From Oscillospiraceae bacterium (GTDB lineage Bacteria > Bacillota > Clostridia > Oscillospirales > Acutalibacteraceae), in assembly GCA_015065785.1 (NCBI GenBank), contig SVPR01000005.1, positions 62,001 through 126,000 on the forward strand: a DNA stretch of 64,000 nucleotides, written 5' to 3'. Below, one piece after another: positions 30,725-40,754 of this stretch. The notes beneath the pieces were generated by a model that was given only the letters and a program-made list of their open reading frames with translations, did not search any database and was not told the DNA's origin. Within the stretch, counting starts at the first letter, position 1. The number at the start of each line of letters is the position of its first letter. Both the position numbers and the translations under genes were made by a program.

Positions 30725-30925
30725 ATGAGTTCAGCAATAGCAATGCTTACAGCACTTGGTGCAGGTTTCGGTATGTGTTTCGCAACTGCAAAGGCAGTTG
30801 AATCAGTTGCCCGTCAGCCAGAAGCAGCAAGTAAAATTCAGACAATTCTTCTTTTAGGTTGTGCACTTGCAGAATCAACAGCTATTTACGCTTTCGTTGT
30901 AGCTCTTATTCTCTCAGGTAAATAA
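30725..30925 (+). CDS. atpE: F0F1 ATP synthase subunit c
   Basis: 66 aa; AKAVESVARQPEA loop; ALAESTAIYAFVVALIL. Confidence 0.95.
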   Translation: MSSAIAMLTALGAGFGMCFATAKAVESVARQPEAASKIQTILLLGCALAESTAIYAFVVALILSGK

Positions 30926-30960
30926 TTCATTAACTAAACTAAATAAGGTGATTTTTTATT

Positions 30961-31485
30961 ATGGAAATGCTTGAATCTTTAGGTATGTCAAAAGACCTTA
31001 TTGCCGATCTTTTGATTAACATAGTAAGCATAATTGTTCTTTACCTTGTTGTTAAAAAATTAGCTTACAACCCTGTCAGAAAATTCTTGAATGCAAGAAC
31101 TGAAAAGGTAGAGGCTGCAAAAGCAGAAGCACAGAAAAATCTCGAAGAAGCAACTGAAATGAAAGAAAAATATGACGAGCTTCTTAAAGAAAGTGAAAAT
31201 GCCAAAGCAGAAGCAATTAAAGAAGGCATAAACAATGCCAGAGCAGAAGCAACTGAAATTCTTGATTCTGCAAGAGAACAAGCAAAGACAATTGTTGATA
31301 AGGCAAATAAAAATGCAAAAGCAAAGGAGCAGGAGTTAATTGACAGCTCCCGTGACGAAATAGTAAACCTTGCTATTGATGCATCCGCTACTCTTTTAAA
31401 AAGAGATTTTGACGATGCCGATAACAAGCGACTTATTGAAGATTTTCTTGATTCATTAAAAAGTAACGGTGATATAGATGCGTAA
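30961..31485 (+). CDS. atpF: F0F1 ATP synthase subunit b
   Basis: N-terminal TM followed by long Ala/Glu/Lys helix; position. Confidence 0.9.
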   Translation: MEMLESLGMSKDLIADLLINIVSIIVLYLVVKKLAYNPVRKFLNARTEKVEAAKAEAQKNLEEATEMKEKYDELLKESENAKAEAIKEGINNARAEATEILDSAREQAKTIVDKANKNAKAKEQELIDSSRDEIVNLAIDASATLLKRDFDDADNKRLIEDFLDSLKSNGDIDA

Positions 31486-31708
31486 ATCAACTATTATAGT
31501 TGCCGATAATATCACTACCCCTACTTACGAATATCTTTGCGATGAATTAAAAAAGAAACTCGGCGAGGATATTGAGTTCGAGTATAAAATTGACAACTCA
31601 ATTATCGGTGGCTTTATACTTAATCTTGACGGTATAGTTTACGACAACAGCATTAAAACACAACTTGACCGTTTGAAAAAACACATAAAGAACGGAGATG
31701 AGGCTTGA
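31478..31708 (+). CDS. atpH: F0F1 ATP synthase subunit delta, C-terminal portion only (76 aa)
   Basis: IIGGFILNLDGIVYDNSIKTQLDRLKKHI matches the delta C-terminus; no N-terminal helical domain. Confidence 0.75.
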   Translation: MRKSTIIVADNITTPTYEYLCDELKKKLGEDIEFEYKIDNSIIGGFILNLDGIVYDNSIKTQLDRLKKHIKNGDEA

Positions 31709-33201
31709 TGTCTAACGAAGTTTTTGCTACTAAAAACGAATATCTTAAAAGCCGACTTAAAAGCTTCTCCGCTTCCCCTGTTGTTTATGAATGCGGTAAG
31801 GTGTCATCAGTTGGTGACGGTGTTGCAACTGTTTCGGGACTTAAAAACCGTCTTTATGGTGAGCTTTTAGAATTTGACGGCGAAATTTACGGTATGGCTT
31901 TAGACCTTAACGAAGACGGCGTTGGCGCTGTGCTTTTTGACAGTGCAGACTCAGTAAGCGTTGGCGATACGGTTAAGGGTACTAACAGAGTTGCTGAAAT
32001 CCCCGTAGGCCCTGAGCTTCTGGGCAGAATTATTGACCCAATAGGCAGAGCTATTGACGGTAAGGCACTCGACGCTAAAAAATATTTACCTGCAGAAAGA
32101 CCTGCACCAACAATAATTGACCGTGAACCGGTTTCAAAACCACTTGAAACAGGCATTCTTGCTATTGACAGTATGGTGCCGATTGGTCGTGGTCAGCGTG
32201 AGCTTATTATTGGTGACAGACAGACAGGTAAAACCTCTATTGCGCTTGATACTATCTTCAACCAGAAGGGTAAGGATGTTATTTGTGTTTATTGTGCAAT
32301 CGGACAAAAGGCATCTAACATTTCTCAGGTTGTTGATTATCTTAATAAAAATGAAGCTATGGAATACACAGTAGTTGTTGCTTCAACTGCTTCAGATTCC
32401 CCTGCAACTCAATATTTAGCACCTTACTGTGCTTGCACTGTTGCAGAAGGCTTTATGGCTGAAGGTAAAGATGTTTTAGTAATTTATGACGATTTATCCA
32501 AACACGCGGTAGCTTACCGTGCAATGTCATTACTTCTTCACAGACCACCAGGACGCGAAGCGTATCCGGGTGATGTTTTCTACCTTCATTCAAGACTTCT
32601 TGAAAGAAGTGCTTGTCTTTCTAAAAAAATAGGCGGTGGCAGTATTACTGCTTTACCTATTGTTGAAACAACCGGTGGTAATATTTCTGCTTACATACCG
32701 ACAAATGTAATTTCAATTACTGACGGTCAGATTTATTTGGAGAGCGAATTATTCCACAGTGGTATGCGTCCTGCTATTAACACAGGTCTTTCAGTTTCCC
32801 GTGTTGGTAGAAGTGCTCAGCACAAGGCTATGAGAAAGGTTTCGGGTACACTTCGTATCGAGCTTTCACAATACAGAGAAATGGCTATTTTCACCCGTTT
32901 CGGTAGCGATGTTGACGAGTCAACCGCAAAGCTTTTAAGAAAGGGTGAATGCCTTACTGAGCTTTTAAAGCAGGGCAAGGGCGAGCCACTTAATCTCTTT
33001 AAACAAGTTGCAATTCTTTTAGCTTATAAGCTTGATGTATTCGAGAATATTCCTAAAAAGGAAATTAAAAACAAAGCTGATGAGCTTATAGAAATGCTCC
33101 AGAGCCAATATCCTGACTATGTGAAAGAAATCAATCAGACAGGTGATATTACAGAAGCTGTTGAAAAGATTTTCACTAAAACAATGTTGGAGTTTAAATA
33201 A
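31708..33201 (+). CDS. atpA: F0F1 ATP synthase subunit alpha
   Basis: GDRQTGKTSIALDTI; HRPPGREAYPGDVFYLHSRLLER; TGLSVSRVGRSAQHKAMR. Confidence 0.96.
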   Translation: MSNEVFATKNEYLKSRLKSFSASPVVYECGKVSSVGDGVATVSGLKNRLYGELLEFDGEIYGMALDLNEDGVGAVLFDSADSVSVGDTVKGTNRVAEIPVGPELLGRIIDPIGRAIDGKALDAKKYLPAERPAPTIIDREPVSKPLETGILAIDSMVPIGRGQRELIIGDRQTGKTSIALDTIFNQKGKDVICVYCAIGQKASNISQVVDYLNKNEAMEYTVVVASTASDSPATQYLAPYCACTVAEGFMAEGKDVLVIYDDLSKHAVAYRAMSLLLHRPPGREAYPGDVFYLHSRLLERSACLSKKIGGGSITALPIVETTGGNISAYIPTNVISITDGQIYLESELFHSGMRPAINTGLSVSRVGRSAQHKAMRKVSGTLRIELSQYREMAIFTRFGSDVDESTAKLLRKGECLTELLKQGKGEPLNLFKQVAILLAYKLDVFENIPKKEIKNKADELIEMLQSQYPDYVKEINQTGDITEAVEKIFTKTMLEFK

Positions 33202-34070
33202 TGAGTAACGCTAACGAAATTAAGCAACATCTCAAAGCAGTTGAACAAACGAGGAAAATAACAAACGCAATGTATCTGTTATCTACCTCCCGTATGAAAA
33301 AGGCTATGCAGAGTATTGACTTCAACCTTTTTTATTTACAGAGACTGCGTTCTACAATTAAAGATATTCTTTCAAAAACAAAAAACAATAATATAACGAA
33401 CAAATTCATTGAAGAACGCGACAGCGGTTCTGCGGTTTTTGTTGTTGTCACCTCTGACAAAGGTCTTTGCGGTGGTTATAATTCAAGTGTTGTAAATTTA
33501 GCACTTGAAAAAATGAAAGAGCACAAAGACCCCATGGTTATATCTTTAGGTATAATCGGTGACAGACTTTTTAAAAACCACGGTATTGAACCTGCATTTT
33601 CCTGGTACGGTGCCTCACAACACCCTACCTTAAACCTTGCAGGTCAGGTTGCTTCAAAGCTTATTGAGTTATTCCTCACAAACGACTACAGAGAGGTTTA
33701 TCTGGTTTACACCGAATATATTTCCTCTGCCGTTCAGACGCCTTGTGTTAAAAGACTTTTACCTCTTTTAAGACACGATTTTCTTGATATTGAATTTGAA
33801 AGTGACGAACGCGCTCAGATGATTTATGAGCCTTCAATTGAATCTGTTTTTGAACATATTGTTTACCAATATGTGACGGGCTTTATGTACGATGTATTTA
33901 TGCAGTCGGCAGTCAGTGAAAACATTGCAAGAATGAACGCAATGCAAAGTGCTACAAAAAATGCCGATGAGATGATTGAAACTCTTTCAAAAGAGCTTAA
34001 CGCTGCCCGTCAGCTTCAAATCACTAATGAAATAACAGAAATTGCTGCGGCAACAGAATTACAAGGGTGA
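33201..34070 (+). CDS. atpG: F0F1 ATP synthase subunit gamma
   Basis: N-terminal EIKQHLKAVEQTRKITNAMYLLSTSRMKKA; C-terminal ENIARMNAMQSATKNADEMI...QITNEITEIAAA. Confidence 0.94.
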   Translation: MSNANEIKQHLKAVEQTRKITNAMYLLSTSRMKKAMQSIDFNLFYLQRLRSTIKDILSKTKNNNITNKFIEERDSGSAVFVVVTSDKGLCGGYNSSVVNLALEKMKEHKDPMVISLGIIGDRLFKNHGIEPAFSWYGASQHPTLNLAGQVASKLIELFLTNDYREVYLVYTEYISSAVQTPCVKRLLPLLRHDFLDIEFESDERAQMIYEPSIESVFEHIVYQYVTGFMYDVFMQSAVSENIARMNAMQSATKNADEMIETLSKELNAARQLQITNEITEIAAATELQG

Positions 34071-34076
34071 TTTTAA

Positions 34077-35465
<1,389 letters not shown>

Positions 35466-35470
35466 AGGGT

Positions 35471-35893
35471 GTGACAAATAATATGCCTAAATTCAAATTA
35501 GAAATGTTCACCCCGAAAAAGCAATTTTTTGTTGGTGAGGTAGATGCAGTTACCTGTAACGCATTTGACGGTGAGCTTTGTGTGCTTTACGGTCACCAGC
35601 CAATGATTGTAGCTTTGCCACCGGGTGAAATTAAAATTAAGCAAGACGGTGAATGGAAAAAAGCTTTTGCAGGCGACGGCTTTATAGAAGTAAGACCTGA
35701 CGATGTTTTAGTTTTCACTCACCTTTTAGAGTGGCCTGAAGATATTGACGAAGCAAAAGCTCAGCTACTTTTAGAACAAGAAAGAGAGCAGCTGAGAAAT
35801 GCTGAAAGCTTCAGCGAACACAGAAGAACTGAAATCGAGCTTCAGAGAATGATGACCACTTTAAGAAAAAGGAATTATAATCTTAATATATAA
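35471..35893 (+). CDS. atpC: F0F1 ATP synthase subunit epsilon
   Basis: FKLEMFTPKKQFFVGEVDAVTCNAFDGELCVLYGHQPMI; downstream of atpD. Confidence 0.92.
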   Translation: MTNNMPKFKLEMFTPKKQFFVGEVDAVTCNAFDGELCVLYGHQPMIVALPPGEIKIKQDGEWKKAFAGDGFIEVRPDDVLVFTHLLEWPEDIDEAKAQLLLEQEREQLRNAESFSEHRRTEIELQRMMTTLRKRNYNLNI

Positions 35894-35895
35894 AA
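35812..35895 (+). repeat. 84-bp repeat, copy 1 (3' end of atpC)
   Basis: 81/84 identity by eye to 37558-37641. Confidence 0.93.
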
Positions 35896-35930
35896 ACAAC
35901 AGACAACTGCCAAAACAGTTGTCTGTTGTT
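35895..35930. terminator. Bidirectional terminator between atpC and the convergent ATPase gene
   Basis: AACAACAGACAACTG ccaaaa CAGTTGTCTGTTGTT, 15-bp perfect stem. Confidence 0.88.
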
Positions 35931-37319
35931 TTAACTAATCATATCTTCGTAACTGATTAGTTTAATATTACCCATATTTTTTGCATGCTGCTCGCACTTT
36001 TCAGTAAAACCATTTTTTGCAAATATATAGAAATATTTATTTTTGAAATTAAATATCTCGCTTCGTTCTATTAAAGTTTCAACAACTTCAACATCAACTT
36101 TTGAATTAGTCCATTTACATTCGCCGAAAAGAGCAGCTTCCTTATCCTGAGTACCTAAAATATCAATTTCTTCCTGTTGCTTAGTTTTAGGATTTGTCCC
36201 CCACCATCTGCCAATATCAGTAAATAAAATTTCTGTTTCGCCCTTTAACAATTGACGCCATAAATATTGCTTACATATCTCCTCAAAAACAAAACCCATA
36301 TATCCAGACAAAAAGGGTTCTATTTTTTTATATACAAGATCTTTTGCACCTCTTGATATAATAGAAGTATTCTCTGGTACAAAACGATACCAGAAGCGGA
36401 ACATATTATCTTCAATAGTATAGATTGTTTTTCTTGATGAATTTTCACCAAATGGTACTTCTTTTTTTACGATACCCAAAGTAATAAGATTTTTAATATA
36501 AGTAGCACAAACGCTTGTCTCTTCACCAATTTTATTGGCAATTTCAGAAAGCTTTGATGAACCTGTTGCTATCGCTGTAACTACAGCATTGTAAATAGCC
36601 GGTTCTCTTACTTCTTGTTTTAGCAAGTTATTAGGTTCTTCATAAATAACAGAAACAGGATTCAGATATATATTTTTTATATTTTCTTCAATTGATAATT
36701 CATCATTAATTTGTAAAAGATATTGTGGTGTACCACCAACCAAGCCATACGCTAAAGCCTTTTCTTCCCTTGAAAAATTCTTAAAATACTCAACTGATTC
36801 AAAAAAATCAAAAGGCAAAATTTTAAATTGTGCTGTTCGTCTTCCATAAAGAGGTGCCTTATACGCTAACACATTATCCTCCATATAAGACATTGATGAA
36901 CCACAAAGAATTAAAAATAATTTTGAATTATCTTTATATTTATCAATTAAAAGTTGAAGTGTCGAAGCAAGACTTTTTGATGCTCTTGCAACATAAGGAT
37001 ATTCATCAATACAAAGGATTAATCTTTGTTTTAAAGAAAGTTCAAACACATACTCCAGTGCATCCTGAAAAGATGAGAAAGTAAAATTAGCTTCAACACC
37101 TGTACCAAACCCGATTATACATCTGCTCAAATTTTCAAGATTTTGTTTTGCATTGGTTTCAACACCTGTAAAACATATAGAATTTTTATCTTTAATAAAT
37201 TCGTTTATGATTGCAGTTTTACCAACACGCCTTCTGCCATATATAACCGCAAATTCAAACTTATCGGACCTATAAAGATTGTTAAGCTCATTTAATTCCC
37301 GTGTTCTTCCTATAAACAT
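35931..37319 (-). CDS. AAA ATPase of the archaeal-type ATPase/DUF234 family
   Basis: MFIGRTRELNELNNLY; YGRRRVGKTAIINEF; LILCIDEYPYVA; C-terminal GECKWT nuclease-like DUF234 region. Confidence 0.88.
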   Translation of the reverse strand: MFIGRTRELNELNNLYRSDKFEFAVIYGRRRVGKTAIINEFIKDKNSICFTGVETNAKQNLENLSRCIIGFGTGVEANFTFSSFQDALEYVFELSLKQRLILCIDEYPYVARASKSLASTLQLLIDKYKDNSKLFLILCGSSMSYMEDNVLAYKAPLYGRRTAQFKILPFDFFESVEYFKNFSREEKALAYGLVGGTPQYLLQINDELSIEENIKNIYLNPVSVIYEEPNNLLKQEVREPAIYNAVVTAIATGSSKLSEIANKIGEETSVCATYIKNLITLGIVKKEVPFGENSSRKTIYTIEDNMFRFWYRFVPENTSIISRGAKDLVYKKIEPFLSGYMGFVFEEICKQYLWRQLLKGETEILFTDIGRWWGTNPKTKQQEEIDILGTQDKEAALFGECKWTNSKVDVEVVETLIERSEIFNFKNKYFYIFAKNGFTEKCEQHAKNMGNIKLISYEDMIS

Positions 37320-37345
37320 ACCGTCACCCTCTTGAATTTAATTGC

Positions 37346-37405
37346 TTGCGGTTTACTCACTTGCAATATACTTATTTACGATTTACTAATTTACGATTTA
37401 CTTAA
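37346..37405. repeat. Four tandem degenerate 15-bp repeats upstream of the ATPase gene
   Basis: TTGCGGTTTACTCAC / TTGCAATATACTTAT / TTACGATTTACTAAT / TTACGATTTACTTAA, contiguous. Confidence 0.75.
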
Positions 37406-37557
37406 TTATACTTTAGCAAAAGAGTTTTGTCAATAGTTTTATTTGCAAACACTGAATTATGCAAGTCCAATTCAGCAAGCTCCTTAATTTTCATTCAATG
37501 ATATTGGTAGGCGTTGCTCAGTATAATTTTATTTTTTCATTTAATAGAATTTCCATC

Positions 37558-37641
37558 CAGTGAACACAGAAGAACTGAAATAGAGCTTCAGCGAATGATG
37601 ACCACTTTAAGAAAAAGGAATTATAATCTTAATATATAAAA
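37558..37641 (+). repeat. 84-bp repeat, copy 2 (orphan atpC 3' end)
   Basis: Same as 35812-35895 with three differences, all at synonymous sites in the atpC frame. Confidence 0.93.
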
Positions 37642-37664
37642 TAATAGTAAAAACCTATAAATTT

Positions 37665-37704
37665 ATTCCTATGTATTCCAATTTTTAGTTGAATACATAG
37701 GAAT
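37665..37704 (+). terminator. Rho-independent terminator (possibly the ancestral atp operon terminator)
   Basis: ATTCCTATGTATTC...GAATACATAGGAAT then T7. Confidence 0.8.
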
Positions 37705-37726
37705 TTTTTTGTTGTGTCAAAATTTA

Positions 37727-37755
37727 TTGAAAACTGAAAATTCCGGGTGTATAAT
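37727..37755 (+). promoter_or_regulatory. sigmaA-type promoter of the SulP gene
   Basis: TTGAAA-N17-TATAAT. Confidence 0.7.
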
Positions 37756-37797
37756 ATCCCCTGTTAAAAATCATTTTTCAAGCAGGCAGGGGTATTT

Positions 37798-39441
37798 ATG
37801 ACAAAATTAAAGCCGAAGCTTTTTTCGGTAATTAAAAATTATAACAAAGGACAATTCGTTAAAGATATTACATCAGGTTTAATCGTTGCAATTATTGCTT
37901 TGCCACTTTCTATTGCATTAGCATTGGCCTCCGGTGCAACACCGGAGCAAGGTCTTTACACCGCAATTGTGGCTGGTTTTTTAATTTCCTTTTTAGGCGG
38001 TAGCCGTGTTCAGATTGCAGGTCCTACTGCGGCGTTTGCTTCAATTGTTGCAGGAATTATAGCAACAAATGGCTTTTCGGGACTTGTTATTGCAACTCTT
38101 ATGGCAGGCGTTATGCTTATACTAATGGGGCTTTTCAAATTTGGTAGCCTTATTAAATTTATTCCTTTTACAATTACAACAGGCTTTACTTCAGGTATTG
38201 CGGTTACAATTTTAATTGGTCAGATAAAAGACTTTTTAGGTCTTACATTTAAAAATTCACCAGTTGAAACAATTGAAAAGGTTGAAGAAATTATTCACTG
38301 CATAACTACTGTAAACCCAATGGCAGTAGTTATAGGCGTCGTTTCACTTGCAATTTTAATTGTAATGCCAAAGCTCATTAAAAAAATCCCACCATCAATT
38401 TTTGCAATTCTTGTTTCAGCATTGCTTGTTAAATTTTTAGATTTAGATGTTCTTACTATTGGCGATTTATATGAGATTTCATCAAAAGCACCAACACTCT
38501 CAATCCCTGAATTTTCGCTTGAAACCGTAAAGGCGGTTTTCCCTGATGCAGTTACAATTGCGGTTTTAGCCGCTATTGAGTCACTTCTTTCCTGTGTTGT
38601 TGCTGACGGTATGATTGGTAGCAGACACAACTCAAATATGGAATTAGTTGCTCAGGGCGTAGGTAACATTGGCTCTGCACTTTTCGGTGGTATTCCTGCA
38701 ACAGGTGCCATTGCGAGAACTGCCGCTAACATAAAAAATGGTGGTAGAACACCAATTGCCGGTATGGTACACGCAGTAGTTCTTCTTTTGGTTTTACTCG
38801 TTTTAATGCCACTTGCTTCATACATTCCAATGCCGACAATTGCAGCAATTCTCTTCATAGTTGCTTACAATATGAGTGAATGGCGTGAGTTTAAAGCCAT
38901 TGTTAAAACAGCACCAAAAAGCGATATTTTCATTTTAGTTTTAACATTTGTTTTAACCATTGCATTCGATTTAGTTGTTGCTATTGCAGTCGGACTTATT
39001 CTTGCAACTGTACTCTTTATGAAGCGTATGAGCGACGAAACAAACGCTTACGGCTGGAAAGAATTTGACGAGGCTACTGACGAGGATAATGTTAACTTAA
39101 AGGTTATTCCTGAGGGTGCTTCTGTATTTGAAATTACAGGTCCTATCTTCTTTGGTGCGGCTACAAAATTCACTGACACAATTTCTTCGTCTGACAAAAA
39201 GGTTTTAATTTTAAGAATGAGAAGTGTACCTGCTATTGATGCAACAGGTATTCACGCTTTTGAAACAATTTTAAAAGCATTCGAGAAAAAGGGTAAAACA
39301 CTCATAATTTCTCACGCTAACGAGCAACCGTTAAAAGCATTCAAAAAATCAGGGCTTTATTCAAGAATCGGTAAAGAAAACTTCCAACGAAACATTAACG
39401 ATGCTTTGAAGAGAGCAAGTGAGATTCTTTCAGAAAATTAA
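37798..39441 (+). CDS. SulP family inorganic anion transporter with STAS domain
   Basis: DITSGLIVAIIALPLSIALALASGATPEQGLYTAIVAGF; GSRVQIAGPTAAF; C-terminal STAS (VLILRMRSVPAIDATGIHAFE). Confidence 0.95.
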   Translation: MTKLKPKLFSVIKNYNKGQFVKDITSGLIVAIIALPLSIALALASGATPEQGLYTAIVAGFLISFLGGSRVQIAGPTAAFASIVAGIIATNGFSGLVIATLMAGVMLILMGLFKFGSLIKFIPFTITTGFTSGIAVTILIGQIKDFLGLTFKNSPVETIEKVEEIIHCITTVNPMAVVIGVVSLAILIVMPKLIKKIPPSIFAILVSALLVKFLDLDVLTIGDLYEISSKAPTLSIPEFSLETVKAVFPDAVTIAVLAAIESLLSCVVADGMIGSRHNSNMELVAQGVGNIGSALFGGIPATGAIARTAANIKNGGRTPIAGMVHAVVLLLVLLVLMPLASYIPMPTIAAILFIVAYNMSEWREFKAIVKTAPKSDIFILVLTFVLTIAFDLVVAIAVGLILATVLFMKRMSDETNAYGWKEFDEATDEDNVNLKVIPEGASVFEITGPIFFGAATKFTDTISSSDKKVLILRMRSVPAIDATGIHAFETILKAFEKKGKTLIISHANEQPLKAFKKSGLYSRIGKENFQRNINDALKRASEILSEN

Positions 39442-39446
39442 AATAT

Positions 39447-39483
39447 GGGGCTGTAAAAAAACGCTAAGTTTTTTTACAGCCCC
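39447..39483 (+). terminator. Rho-independent terminator
   Basis: GGGGCTGTAAAAAAAC gctaa GTTTTTTTACAGCCCC TTTTT. Confidence 0.88.
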
Positions 39484-39495
39484 TTTTTGTTTGGT

Positions 39496-39717
39496 TTATT
39501 TATATGGTTTTGTTTCATCTGTAAGACCAACAATATAATCAATACTTGTATTATATAACTTTGCTAACTTTATCAAAACATCTACAGGAATATTAAGATT
39601 ACCTATTTCATAATCCGAATAAGTTGTCTGGTGTATTTTTAAATATTCCGCTATCTGCTTTTGAGTGTAGTCATTATCTTCTCGTAAATCACGAACTCTC
39701 TTGAACAACATAATCAC
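39496..39717 (-). CDS. XRE family HTH transcriptional regulator
   Basis: FKRVRDLREDNDYTQKQIAEYLKIHQTTYSDYEIGNLNIPVDVLIKLAKLYNTSIDYIVGLTD. Confidence 0.92.
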   Translation of the reverse strand: MIMLFKRVRDLREDNDYTQKQIAEYLKIHQTTYSDYEIGNLNIPVDVLIKLAKLYNTSIDYIVGLTDETKPYK

Positions 39718-40610
39718 CTATCGACACCACTTACTTGCGGATTAAATTCTGTCGCAGCCTTTACATAAGCTTTTTTGACTTTTGAATTCTTTATTTTTCT
39801 GAACTCGTCTGAAAGCTCAATTTCGGTTTCTGTCCGTTTGTTGTCGCCGATTTTAAACTCAGCTTTTTCATTTTTACCAACAAGAGTTTTTACAGCATCC
39901 GCAATTTCTTCTGAGGTCGCGGTCTTTACTTCCCCTGTTTCCTGCTTTCTGCTTTCTGCTTCCTGAATTTCCTCTGTTTCCTGATCCCTGATTTCTGTTC
40001 CCTGATCCCTGAGCTTTGCTTCCTCCATTTCTTTTTCTGTCTGGAATTTTTCTGCATCGGTAGGAAGAGCTGCATACTCACCACTCTCGATAAATTTCAT
40101 AGTGATTTTTTCAATTTCACGCATTTTCGCCTGTTCAGCCTGAGCAAATGCTAATTTATCTGCATCTGAAATATTCGGGTTACTTTCCACAGAGCGAATG
40201 CTTGCTACAGAAGCATTAATTTTATTCATTTTAATTCGCTGTGCTTCATCCTTTGTTTTACAACGCTTTAAGTCTTCTTCGTATTGCTTTGCTTCTGCCT
40301 CTATTGCTCGCATTTTCTGATAAAGAACAGGATTTTTCTTTTGCAAATATTGCATTTCTTGTTCTGTTAATTTACTACCAGCGTAAATTTTATTTGTTAT
40401 CCTTTGCATTTCTTTATCTTCAGGATGCATTTCTTGTTGCTCTTTGTATGATTTTATAAAAGCAACATTATCTTTCTGGCGTTCAGTTAAACCATCAGTA
40501 GAGTAGCCCTGTTGCTTTCTTTGCTCCCACTTGCTTTCAAGCTTGGCATTTTTTCTTATGTGGTTAAGAGAAGTCATAAGACCAAAGCTACTTGTATCTA
40601 TAAAGCTCAT
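39714..40610 (-). CDS. Hypothetical charged, probably helical protein with a 7-aa periodic segment
   Basis: Start at MSFIDTSSFG; segment RDQGTEIRDQETEEIQEAESRKQETGE is encoded by a 7-bp DNA repeat. Confidence 0.6.
   Translation of the reverse strand: MSFIDTSSFGLMTSLNHIRKNAKLESKWEQRKQQGYSTDGLTERQKDNVAFIKSYKEQQEMHPEDKEMQRITNKIYAGSKLTEQEMQYLQKKNPVLYQKMRAIEAEAKQYEEDLKRCKTKDEAQRIKMNKINASVASIRSVESNPNISDADKLAFAQAEQAKMREIEKITMKFIESGEYAALPTDAEKFQTEKEMEEAKLRDQGTEIRDQETEEIQEAESRKQETGEVKTATSEEIADAVKTLVGKNEKAEFKIGDNKRTETEIELSDEFRKIKNSKVKKAYVKAATEFNPQVSGVDR
39931..40013. repeat. Intragenic heptanucleotide repeat tract
   Basis: CTG at 39935, 39942, 39949, 39956, 39963, then 39974, 39981, 39988, 39995, 40002, 40009: 7-nt period with one 11-nt step. 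Confidence 0.85.
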
Positions 40611-40710
40611 TTTCACACCTGCTTTCAATACTAAATATTATATATTTACTAACAACCAACAGGGTATAATTGCCCTCTAATTAGATTATTCCACGATTTT
40701 CAAATTACTA

Positions 40711-40754
40711 AAGAGAACCCTTTGAATTTTTTTAAAATCCAAAGGGTTCTCTTT
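40711..40754 (-). terminator. Rho-independent terminator of the hybrid kinase gene
   Basis: AAGAGAACCCTTTG...CAAAGGGTTCTCTT. Confidence 0.8.

Noticed and set aside
37558-37641. Independent atpC pseudogene or paralogue
   Set aside because: Only the last 27 codons are present and near-identical to the intact atpC; better explained as a displaced or duplicated tail.
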